In this document: piece after piece, positions 43,445 to 51,203 of the stretch
Position numbering within the stretch: position 1 is the first letter of the stretch
Layout of the letters: every line of letters starts with the position of its first letter
From: Sphingobacterium paludis
Lineage (GTDB): Bacteria; Bacteroidota; Bacteroidia; Sphingobacteriales; Sphingobacteriaceae
Length of the DNA: 64,000 bases
Assembly: GCF_004364125.1 (NCBI RefSeq)
Contig: NZ_SNZV01000003.1
Span: forward strand, 1 to 64,000
Direction of reading: 5' to 3'
Notes under the pieces: generated by a model
Told to the model about the DNA's origin: nothing
The model's input: the letters and a program-made list of their open reading frames with translations, nothing else
The model's database searches: none
Program-made: the position numbers and the translations under genes

Positions 43445-44176
43445 TTACGAATAAATTCCACCATTGATATTAATCACCTCGCCGGTGATATAGCTTGATT
43501 TTTTGGACGCCAGAAAACAAACGAGGTCGGCAACCTCATCCACTTCTCCAAAGCGGTTTAGCGGAATCATTTTCGTAAGTTCCTTTTCGTCCATATCTTG
43601 CGTCATATCTGTCCGTATAAATCCGGGCGCTACAGCATTCACGGTAATATTACGTTTGGCAACTTCTTGTGCCAATGCTTTGGTAGCACCAATCACGCCG
43701 GCCTTCGCCGCCGAATAATTCACCTGCCCTGCGGTACCCTTTACACCAGATATCGAGACAATATTGATAATCCGACCGTACCTGTTACGTAACAGTTTTT
43801 GAATAAAAAAGTTTGTGACGTTATAAAAGCCTTGTAGGGAAATGTGTAAAACGGAGGACCAATCTTCCGGAGTCATCCACATAAACAAACCGTCTTTCGC
43901 AATACCGGCATTGTTCACAATCACTTCCACTATCGCATCCGCATTTTTGGCCGACCACGCCCCAAGCACATCCAACACGTCTTTGGCGTTGCTCACATCG
44001 AATTGTAGCAATTCTCCCGAGCCGCCGGCCGCCTGAATGTGGTTCAAGGTTTCCATCGCCGCCGCCTCATTTCCTTTATAATTTATCAGTACGTGATAGC
44101 CTAACTCAATAGCCAATTTGTGACAAACTGCACGACCTATACCACGTGACCCCCCTGTTACCAATGCACTTTTCAT
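43445..44176 (-). CDS. fabG: 3-oxoacyl-ACP reductase (FabG type)
   Basis: This 243-residue short-chain dehydrogenase has the NADPH loop GGSRGIGRAV (8-17), NNAG (88-91) and the catalytic Ser141, Tyr154 and Lys158 (YSAAK). It reduces the beta-keto group after each condensation. It lies 2 bases after the ammonia-lyase gene and 8 bases before the ketosynthase, so it is the cluster's own reductase and not the chromosomal fatty-acid gene. Confidence 0.95.
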   Translation of the reverse strand: MKSALVTGGSRGIGRAVCHKLAIELGYHVLINYKGNEAAAMETLNHIQAAGGSGELLQFDVSNAKDVLDVLGAWSAKNADAIVEVIVNNAGIAKDGLFMWMTPEDWSSVLHISLQGFYNVTNFFIQKLLRNRYGRIINIVSISGVKGTAGQVNYSAAKAGVIGATKALAQEVAKRNITVNAVAPGFIRTDMTQDMDEKELTKMIPLNRFGEVDEVADLVCFLASKKSSYITGEVININGGIYS

Positions 44177-44178
44177 AA

Positions 44179-45696
44179 TTATTTCATCAAATATTCTTTT
44201 ACCTGCTGTATTGCCGGGTAGAGCGGTTTATCCTCAGAAAATGCTGGAATGATGGTTCTAACATCTTGATAAACCTGCTTTGTTTTTGAAGATACAAAAT
44301 TTTGATAATTTAACAGGTCGATCGCCTGGCATACCGATATCATCTGAATAGCTAGTACTTCAAACGCATTGACAATGACCTTATGGGCGATAACAGCCGC
44401 ATTGGTTCCCATACTCACGATATCTTGATTATCGTTGTTATTCGGGATACTGTGGATATACATGGAAGTAGAAAGCGTTTGGTTTTCCGCGGTGGTCGAC
44501 GTTGCGGTAAACTGGGCACCCTGCATTCCAAAATTGAAACCAAGCTTGCCCATATTCACAAATGGAGGCAAAATCTCGTTTATCTTACTGTTCATTAAAT
44601 AATTGAGCTGCCTTTCGGACAACATGGTCAACCGCGTTACAGCAAGTTTTAACTTATCCATTTCCAATGCAATGTAATCGCCGTGGAAGTTTCCGCCATG
44701 GTATACGTTTCTATCATCCACAGCGATGATCGGATTGTCGCTGACGGAGTTTAATTCATCTTCCAGAATTTGTCCAGCTTGTGTAATGGTCTCCAACACG
44801 GGTCCTAAAATCTGCGGCACACAGCGCAGGGAATAGTATTCCTGTACTTTGTCTTTAAAAATCTCTTCTTGGTTATTTCCAGAGTATAGATCCTCTTCTC
44901 GCTTCTTAATAAGCTTACTATCCGCTAGATGCTCACGCATTGCGGAAGCCACGGCCTGCTGCCCTTGGTGAAGTTTAACTCCGTTTAACGTGGCCGAGTA
45001 ATGGTCATCATGTGCTTTGACCACTTCATTCATCGTACACGCTAGCCAAATAGACCAGTCGTAGAGTTTACGCGCGTAAAAGAAATTGACCAGTCCAATC
45101 CCCGTCATCACCGAGGTGCCATTGATTAGGGAAAGCCCTTCGCGAACCACCACTTCGATCGGCTTTAAACCTAGCTCTTCAAAAACCGTTGAAGTAAGTC
45201 TGCGCTCGCCCTTATACAGCACCTCGCCCTCGCCTATTAATACCAAGGCCAAATGCGCAAGTTGTACTAAATCGCCGCTCGCTCCTACGCCACCGTGCGC
45301 AAAAATAACAGGCGTAATGTCTTGGTTGACAAACACCTGCAAAAGATCTATAACGCTCCTGTGCACCCCACTTTTCCCTTTCGAGATATTGGTGAGGCGA
45401 GTCAACATTGCTGCCTTAACTTGCAGCGGCGAAAGCAAATCACCTGTGCCAGCGGCATGACTTCGTATTAAATTATATTGTAATTGATGCGTATCTTCAT
45501 CTTTAATACGGTACTGCGCCATCGGGCCGAAACCAGTATTTACACCATAAATTATTTTATTTGCAGCAAATTCTTTTAGAAACGAATGGCTCTTTTCAAC
45601 AACGTCGATCACCTCGTTTTGTACACGTAGCGGTTCATCATTAAATAGCACCTCATAAACTTGAGATAAGGTAAGTTTTTTATCAACTGAAATCAT
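44179..45696 (-). CDS. Tyrosine ammonia-lyase (HAL/PAL/TAL family)
   Basis: The 505-residue enzyme forms the MIO cofactor from Ala139-Ser140-Gly141 (GVGASGDLVQ) and has the catalytic Tyr50 (YGVNTGFGPMAQ). It would convert L-tyrosine to 4-coumarate, the aryl starter of flexirubin. The selectivity position reads Ser79-His80 (LIRSHAAGTG), which in HutH marks histidine. The same residues occur in the characterised Flavobacterium johnsoniae tyrosine ammonia-lyase, which this protein closely resembles from memory throughout. Cluster context also favours tyrosine. It is the first gene of the operon. Confidence 0.9.
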   Translation of the reverse strand: MISVDKKLTLSQVYEVLFNDEPLRVQNEVIDVVEKSHSFLKEFAANKIIYGVNTGFGPMAQYRIKDEDTHQLQYNLIRSHAAGTGDLLSPLQVKAAMLTRLTNISKGKSGVHRSVIDLLQVFVNQDITPVIFAHGGVGASGDLVQLAHLALVLIGEGEVLYKGERRLTSTVFEELGLKPIEVVVREGLSLINGTSVMTGIGLVNFFYARKLYDWSIWLACTMNEVVKAHDDHYSATLNGVKLHQGQQAVASAMREHLADSKLIKKREEDLYSGNNQEEIFKDKVQEYYSLRCVPQILGPVLETITQAGQILEDELNSVSDNPIIAVDDRNVYHGGNFHGDYIALEMDKLKLAVTRLTMLSERQLNYLMNSKINEILPPFVNMGKLGFNFGMQGAQFTATSTTAENQTLSTSMYIHSIPNNNDNQDIVSMGTNAAVIAHKVIVNAFEVLAIQMISVCQAIDLLNYQNFVSSKTKQVYQDVRTIIPAFSEDKPLYPAIQQVKEYLMK

Positions 45697-45745
45697 CTGA
45701 TTGCTGGTTCTTTTCTACTTTTTAGATTAACGCCCAAAAAAAGCA

Positions 45746-45753
45746 CAAATATA
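45746..45753 (-). promoter_or_regulatory. Promoter -7 box of the pigment operon
   Basis: The minus strand reads TATATTTG, an exact TAnnTTTG box, 50 bases before the ammonia-lyase start. Transcription would start near 45739, giving a leader of about 43 bases. No good -33 box is present, which may mean an activator is needed. The 126-base region is shared with the divergent flavoprotein gene. Confidence 0.55.
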
Positions 45754-45822
45754 ACTCTTACATTTGTGGGATATTTAGACACCTGCAAAAGTAATATAAT
45801 TTAATAGTAATCTGTTACCTAT

Positions 45823-47079
45823 ATGCATATCGAGGAAGTAGATATTTTAATTATCGGGGCTGGTCCGTCCGGATGCGTTGCTGCAGGTTATCTCCAGCAA
45901 AAGGATGTTCGTGTGAAGGTTATTGAAAAATCGAAATTCCCCCGGCTTGTTGTGGGTGAAAGCCTTATACCGCGTGTGATGGACCATTTTGCAGAAGCTG
46001 GTTTGATGGATGCCTTGCAAAAGCAAAATTTCCAGAAAAAACCGGGGGCACGTTTTATTCGCGGTGAAGTGATCAGCATCTTTGATTTCAGCAATAAATT
46101 TGGTGAAGGCTGGGATTATACTTGGCAGATTCCGAGAGCTGATTTTGATTTAGCGATGACGCAAGAATTACAGCGCAAAGGTGTGGACATTGCTTTCGAA
46201 ACCACCGTGACGGCAATCGCATTTCACGGCGGGGAATCGGTTACGACTATCCAGGATCAATCTGGCAATGTTTCCCAGATTCGCGCTCAATTTGTGATTG
46301 ACTCGAGTGGTTACGGTCGTGTGCTGCCGCGCTTATTGCATCTGGATAAGCCATCACAACTTAATCCGCATTCCGCTATTTTCGCACATGTTAAGGATAT
46401 TAACCGGCCTGCCGGCATCGAGGGCACACAAATATCGTTCGATGTCTTAGAAACAGAGGTGTGGCTTTGGGTGATTCCCTTCTCAAACGGAAACACCAGC
46501 TTGGGTATTGTCGCCCACACCGACTTTATAGAGAAATTGAAAGGGGATTCCAGCACCGCTGAGGCCTTGAAAAAAGCGATTCTTCTATCTGATTTTTATG
46601 TCAAGCGCTTCGCCGACACGACATTTGAGTTTGAACCTATTCACTTGAAGAACTATTCGGCGGCAGTGAACAAAATGTTTGGAGATGGGTTTGCCCTGAC
46701 GGGCAATAGCTCGGAGTTTCTGGATCCTGTATTTTCTTCAGGTGTATGTTTTGCTACGGAATCGGGAATCCTGGCAGCAAAGCTAGCGTTTAGACAACTA
46801 AAGGGAGAACGCGTAGATTGGCAAGTAGAGTTCGCGGACTATATGCAGCGTGGTATCGATGTGTTTACGACCTATGTGCGGGAATGGTATACCGGAAATT
46901 TGCAAACACTATTTTTTCATCGGCCTGAAAACCAAGATGTTAAACGAAAAATATGCGCTGTTCTTGCTGGTTATGTGTGGAACGAGGAAAATCCGTTTGT
47001 CAGGAAACATGATCGCGTAATACGTACGATGGCCTATATGCTAGAAAACAATAAAACGTTTTCGCATGATATGCTTTAG
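45823..47079 (+). CDS. FAD-dependent halogenase/monooxygenase-like flavoprotein
   Basis: The 418-residue protein has the FAD fold LIIGAGPSGCVAAGYL, the GESLIPRV motif (45-52) and a WxWxIP motif (Trp214, Trp216, Pro219 in VWLWVIP). These are features of flavin-dependent halogenases and their monooxygenase relatives. A GNSSEFLDPVFSSGV flavin segment follows. Some flexirubins carry chlorine or extra oxygen on the ring, so it probably modifies the aromatic head. WxWxIP alone does not prove halogenation. It is divergent from the pigment operon and ends at a strong terminator. Confidence 0.85.
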   Translation: MHIEEVDILIIGAGPSGCVAAGYLQQKDVRVKVIEKSKFPRLVVGESLIPRVMDHFAEAGLMDALQKQNFQKKPGARFIRGEVISIFDFSNKFGEGWDYTWQIPRADFDLAMTQELQRKGVDIAFETTVTAIAFHGGESVTTIQDQSGNVSQIRAQFVIDSSGYGRVLPRLLHLDKPSQLNPHSAIFAHVKDINRPAGIEGTQISFDVLETEVWLWVIPFSNGNTSLGIVAHTDFIEKLKGDSSTAEALKKAILLSDFYVKRFADTTFEFEPIHLKNYSAAVNKMFGDGFALTGNSSEFLDPVFSSGVCFATESGILAAKLAFRQLKGERVDWQVEFADYMQRGIDVFTTYVREWYTGNLQTLFFHRPENQDVKRKICAVLAGYVWNEENPFVRKHDRVIRTMAYMLENNKTFSHDML

Positions 47080-47103
47080 CCTGCCCTTATCCTCTACATA
47101 AGC

Positions 47104-47143
47104 AAAAAACCGCGGTGCCTTGGAAAAAGCACCGCGGTTTTTT
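47104..47143. terminator. Bidirectional terminator between the flavoprotein gene and gltX
   Basis: A perfect stem of about 15 bp (47104-47118 with 47129-47143), with A- and T-runs on the two sides, sits between the convergent genes. Confidence 0.9.
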
Positions 47144-47163
47144 GTTGGACAACGCCGTTTGCT

Positions 47164-48684
47164 TTACCCCAGGTGAGGCAACGCCAACGACACACGTGAT
47201 GCAACTTCTTGTTTACCCAGCAGCTGAACAATGGCAAACACGTCGGGGCCGAACTTTCCGCCAACCAACATAATTCGAAAAGGCATCATCAATTCGCCAA
47301 GTTTAATACCCGAAACGGAAACCTTTTCTTTGAAAAACTTTTCAATTTCCGGCGCCTCCCAGTTATCAATCGCTGTGAATTCCTGCACAAACGATTCAAA
47401 AAAGCTTGCTTTCTCCGCATTCCACTTAGGTTTTACAGCATCAAAATCATAGGTTACGGGCCTGTCTATAAAGAACGAAGCTTGTGCCCAAAAATCTTCA
47501 ACAAAAGTTAGTCGTTCTTTGACTAGGGAAAGAACGGCTTGTAAATAATCATCGGATACCTTTTTATCGCTATGGGCAGCAACAATGTCTTTGATCTGTG
47601 GCAAAAGTTGGTCGTTTGTTGCTTGCTTAATCCACTCATGATTGAACCATTTTGCTTTTTCGAAATCAAATTTTGCTCCTGCTTTGCTGATCCTTTCGAT
47701 GGAAAATTTTTCGATAAGCTCTTCCATGTTAAAGATTTCCTGTTCGGTGCCATCATTCCACCCTAATAGCGCCAACATGTTCACAAAAGCTTGCGGTAGA
47801 AACCCCATCTCTCTGAAACCTTTTACTACATCACCCGACTTTGTATCGGCCCAATTCATAGCGTATACAGGAAATCCTAAGCGATCACCGTCGCGCTTGC
47901 TTAGCTTGCCATTTCCGTCGGGCTTTAAAATCAATGGTAAATGTGCCCATTGTGGCATCTCGGTCTTCCAACCCAAATAATCCCACAAAAGGATATGCAC
48001 AGGTGCCGACGGCAACCATTCTTCACCCCGGAAGATGTGCGAGATATCCATCGCTTTATCATCAACAACAACGGCCAAATGATAGGTTGGCATACCATCC
48101 GCCTTTAACAACACCTTATCATCCACCAAATTAGTCTCAAAAGAAACACGACCTCGGATCAAATCGTCGAAGTATACGGTTTCGTCGATCGGTATTTTAA
48201 TACGGATTGTGTGCGGTGTCTGCGCGCTTAAAAGCGTTGCCGTTTCCTCTGCGGATAAGCTTAACGAGTTCCGCAAACGCATTCTATTTTCATGCGAATA
48301 GCGAAAATTAGGTTGTGTTTTTCGCTGCTCATCCAATTCCTCCGCTGTATCAAACGCATAATAAGCGTAGCCTGCTTGTACCAGCTGCTCTGCATATTTG
48401 CGATAGGAAGGCTTCCGCTCGCTTTGTCGGTAGGGGCCGTATTGTCCTGGTTTTTCGGGGCTCTCATCCGGCGTCATACCGCACCAACTTAAACATTCGG
48501 AGATATATTCTTCTGCGCCGGGCACGAAACGTGTCTGGTCGGTATCTTCAATTCTCAACACAAAATCGCCACGGTGCTGGCGCGCAAAAAGGTAATTGAA
48601 CAAGGCGGTGCGCACGCCCCCAAGATGTAAACCGCCCGTTGGACTAGGCGCAAAACGGACTCTAACTTTTCTTTGCAAACTCAT
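47164..48684 (-). CDS. gltX: Glutamyl-tRNA synthetase
   Basis: The start at 48684 (MSLQRKVRVRFAPSPTG) gives 506 residues; the upstream extension lacks homology character. Class I synthetase motifs are present: the HIGH-type sequence HLGG (20-23) and KLSKR (260-264). The enzyme charges tRNA-Glu in the cytoplasm. Length and motifs are ordinary for Bacteroidota. Confidence 0.97.
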   Translation of the reverse strand: MSLQRKVRVRFAPSPTGGLHLGGVRTALFNYLFARQHRGDFVLRIEDTDQTRFVPGAEEYISECLSWCGMTPDESPEKPGQYGPYRQSERKPSYRKYAEQLVQAGYAYYAFDTAEELDEQRKTQPNFRYSHENRMRLRNSLSLSAEETATLLSAQTPHTIRIKIPIDETVYFDDLIRGRVSFETNLVDDKVLLKADGMPTYHLAVVVDDKAMDISHIFRGEEWLPSAPVHILLWDYLGWKTEMPQWAHLPLILKPDGNGKLSKRDGDRLGFPVYAMNWADTKSGDVVKGFREMGFLPQAFVNMLALLGWNDGTEQEIFNMEELIEKFSIERISKAGAKFDFEKAKWFNHEWIKQATNDQLLPQIKDIVAAHSDKKVSDDYLQAVLSLVKERLTFVEDFWAQASFFIDRPVTYDFDAVKPKWNAEKASFFESFVQEFTAIDNWEAPEIEKFFKEKVSVSGIKLGELMMPFRIMLVGGKFGPDVFAIVQLLGKQEVASRVSLALPHLG

Positions 48685-48761
48685 AACCACAAAACTACAC
48701 ATTTCTCCGTGAAAGAGAACATCGCACTTAATGCATCCCCTTCTTTTCGGAATCCCAAAAA

Positions 48762-50024
48762 ATGTCTATTTTGCATTCCATGATCATCAATAAGGACCGT
48801 CTTTATCAATACGAGGCCAGACAAAGGTGGAAGGTGTTTCTCTTTACATTTGCCGCACTCATCGCGGGCGCGTCGTTGTTTTACACCAACTACCTCGTCA
48901 AAAGCCTTTCGCAGTCAGAAAGGACGAAAGCTGAAGTATGGGCAATGAGTACGCGCAGCATCGTGACGATGCCGGATGTCGACGACCAGTTTATAAGCTT
49001 CGTGTATGCCGTTCGAGACAGCCTATCTATCCCGGCAATCATTACGAACGAAAAAGGAAACATTATATTTTGGCGAGGGCTCGATTCTACAAAAACGAAC
49101 ATTAAAGAGCTGGTGGATACTGCAGATCAGAACCTTGTCTATGACCCCATCTATTTTGAAAAGCAATTGGCGAGGATGAAGCGAAACCATAGCCCTATCG
49201 ACCTTCAGCTGGATACGGGAGAAGTGTGGTCGGTTTACTATCGCGATTCCGATGCACTGCGCCAGCTGCGCATCTTTCCGTATCTACAACTATCGCTTAT
49301 CGCGCTCTTCCTCATCATCGCGTACACGGTTTTTAACTCTATTAAAAAAACGGAGCAAAACCTCGTGTGGGTAGGTATGGCAAAAGAAGCTGCACATCAA
49401 TTGGGCACGCCCATATCGTCGCTTATGGGCTGGCTGGAGCTCGTAAGAACAAAGTTTGACGCCGAGGAGGATAATATATTGAACGAAATGGAACGGGATG
49501 TAAAAAGGCTGGAGATTGTTGCGGACCGATTTTCAAAGATCGGATCCACGCCAACGCTAAGTAGCCATATGGTTTTCCCCGTTATTCAAGATTTTGTACA
49601 GTACTTCCGTGTTCGAACAAGCGAAAAAATTACGTTCCAACTCACGGGTGACAAGACGGTGGAAGCGAAACTAAACGTGCCCCTGTTTGACTGGATTATA
49701 GAAAATTTGTTAAAAAATGCCGTTAATGCGATTGAGTCAGAAGGAAAAATAGTGGTTAACATTATCGATAACATTGCAAAAGAGGAAATTTTTATAGACA
49801 TTAGCGATACGGGAAGAGGCATTCCAAAATCAAATTTTGATACCGTCTTTCAACCCGGATTTACAACACGAAAACGCGGATGGGGATTAGGTCTTAGCTT
49901 AACAAAGCGTATGGTAGATTATCATCAAGGCCAAATATTTGTGAAGGAATCAGAACTAGGTAAAGGAACAACATTTAGAATTATACTTAAAAGCAATCTT
50001 CGATATGAACCCACTCAAGTCTGA
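48762..50024 (+). CDS. Orphan membrane sensor histidine kinase
   Basis: The 420-residue kinase has two membrane helices (about 27-45 and 180-197) enclosing a periplasmic sensor domain of about 130 residues. A dimerisation helix with the phosphorylated His212 (GMAKEAAHQLGTP) and a HATPase domain with ENLLKNAVNAI, DTGRGIP and GWGLGLSL follow. No response-regulator gene is in the window. The ATG at 48780 is an alternative start and may be the true one, because a TATTTTG box (near 48767-48773) lies between the two. It overlaps the DinB gene by 20 bases. Confidence 0.9.
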   Translation: MSILHSMIINKDRLYQYEARQRWKVFLFTFAALIAGASLFYTNYLVKSLSQSERTKAEVWAMSTRSIVTMPDVDDQFISFVYAVRDSLSIPAIITNEKGNIIFWRGLDSTKTNIKELVDTADQNLVYDPIYFEKQLARMKRNHSPIDLQLDTGEVWSVYYRDSDALRQLRIFPYLQLSLIALFLIIAYTVFNSIKKTEQNLVWVGMAKEAAHQLGTPISSLMGWLELVRTKFDAEEDNILNEMERDVKRLEIVADRFSKIGSTPTLSSHMVFPVIQDFVQYFRVRTSEKITFQLTGDKTVEAKLNVPLFDWIIENLLKNAVNAIESEGKIVVNIIDNIAKEEIFIDISDTGRGIPKSNFDTVFQPGFTTRKRGWGLGLSLTKRMVDYHQGQIFVKESELGKGTTFRIILKSNLRYEPTQV

Positions 50025-50547
50025 TGAATATCCAGCAATATACACAGATTACATAGAAAATGTAGTCGGCTCTGTACTAGAGGAACTCCAACATCAGCTG
50101 ACAACTTTCCCGGAATTTATACAGGGCATACCTGAAGACAAAGGCGATTTTACCTACGCAGAAGGAAAATGGAGCGTTAAAGAGGTGCTGTGCCACATCC
50201 TTGATACCGAGCGTGTGATGGCTTATCGTGCTTTGCGATTCGCTAGGAACGACATGACCGAACTCGCACCATTCGAGCAAGATGAGTTCGTGCAAAACGC
50301 GCGACACAATGAACGTTCCTTTGAAAGCATAAAAGAAGAGTTTACCTTCTTACGCAAATCGAACCTCCTCCTATTTGATACATTCAATGAAACCGAGTTG
50401 TCCCGCAAAGGCATGGCATCCGGTCGTTTAGTGACTGTTAAAGCCTTCCTCTATGTTATTGCAGGGCATCTGACACATCACCGCATCATCCTTCAGGAGC
50501 GTTATTTAAACAATGAAAGCAAAGAGCATGCAGAAAATTTGGTTTAA
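50005..50547 (+). CDS. DinB-family four-helix-bundle protein
   Basis: The 180-residue protein matches the DinB/YfiT fold. It has an early GKWSVKEVLCHILDTERVM segment with one metal-binding His and the later pair in AGHLTHHRIILQERY. Members are metal-dependent, often thiol transferases or hydrolases, and few have a known substrate. The start lies inside the kinase gene, giving translational coupling. The following thioesterase gene overlaps it by up to 35 bases. Confidence 0.87.
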   Translation: MNPLKSDEYPAIYTDYIENVVGSVLEELQHQLTTFPEFIQGIPEDKGDFTYAEGKWSVKEVLCHILDTERVMAYRALRFARNDMTELAPFEQDEFVQNARHNERSFESIKEEFTFLRKSNLLLFDTFNETELSRKGMASGRLVTVKAFLYVIAGHLTHHRIILQERYLNNESKEHAENLV

Positions 50548-50956
50548 AGATCACTCCATTGCGGAGATTAATCTTATTTTCAAAACATACATGACAGGTT
50601 ATCTTGAGATAAAAGCAACAGCGATCCACGATAATATGCTGATCGCTAGTATGCCTATAACCGACAAAGTCAAGCAGCCTTTTGGCATTTTGCACGGTGG
50701 CGCCTCCGTGGTCTTAGCTGAATCCGTAGGGAGCGTGGCGTCCAACCTCGTGGTTGATGACGAAAAATATGCGGGCGTGGGGATGGAGGTCAATGCAAAT
50801 CACCTTAAATCCGTCCATGAAGGGACTTTATTTGCTTATTGCACACCCTTACACTTAGGAGCAAAAAGCCACGTATGGGATATTAAAATAAAAAACGAAA
50901 AAGACGTGCTGATCTGTGTATCGCGACTGACGGTGGCGGTCATTGAAAAAAAATAA
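50513..50956 (+). CDS. PaaI/MenI-type hotdog thioesterase
   Basis: The 147-residue hotdog protein has the family signature PFGILHGGASVVLAESVGSVAS, in which the Glu after VVLA is the catalytic acid of MenI/YdiI-type thioesterases. It hydrolyses an acyl- or aroyl-CoA. No menaquinone gene is next to it, so a MenI role is only one option. An ATG at 50528 is an alternative start. It ends the kinase operon; a terminator follows. Confidence 0.87.
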   Translation: MKAKSMQKIWFKDHSIAEINLIFKTYMTGYLEIKATAIHDNMLIASMPITDKVKQPFGILHGGASVVLAESVGSVASNLVVDDEKYAGVGMEVNANHLKSVHEGTLFAYCTPLHLGAKSHVWDIKIKNEKDVLICVSRLTVAVIEKK

Positions 50957-51036
50957 TATTTTTTTAAAACAATATGCGCAGCATCGTTGTACTATATACA
51001 AATACCATTAATTGGTTTTATGATACGGTTTAGGTT

Positions 51037-51076
51037 TTAGAGAGACTCCGCCCAACGTAGTCTCTCTAACTTTTTA
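51037..51076 (+). terminator. Terminator of the kinase-DinB-thioesterase operon
   Basis: A perfect 11-bp stem (51037-51047 with 51059-51069) with an 11-base loop is followed by CTTTTT. Confidence 0.8.
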
Positions 51077-51155
51077 CATAGAGCAACCGTTTGATCACGA
51101 CTTCCTATTCTAAATGTCAATATATTTTATTAGTCTTGTATAAACAAAGAAGTGC

Positions 51156-51167
51156 GTAAGCGCTTAC
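51156..51167. promoter_or_regulatory. LacI-type operator before the sugar transporter
   Basis: GTAAGCGCTTAC is a perfect 12-bp palindrome with the central CG typical of LacI/GalR operators. It lies 36 bases upstream of the transporter start codon, and a TAGTCTTG box (51131-51138) resembling a -7 element is just upstream. Repression at or just after the transcription start is inferred. No LacI gene is in the window. Confidence 0.6.
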
Positions 51168-51203
51168 CGTATCACGACACACAAAGACTAACAAATTAAA
51201 AGA

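Noticed and set aside
44179-45696. Histidine ammonia-lyase (hutH)
   Set aside because: The Ser-His pair suggests it, but no other histidine-degradation gene is near, the gene heads a pigment operon, and characterised tyrosine ammonia-lyases of this subfamily have the same pair.
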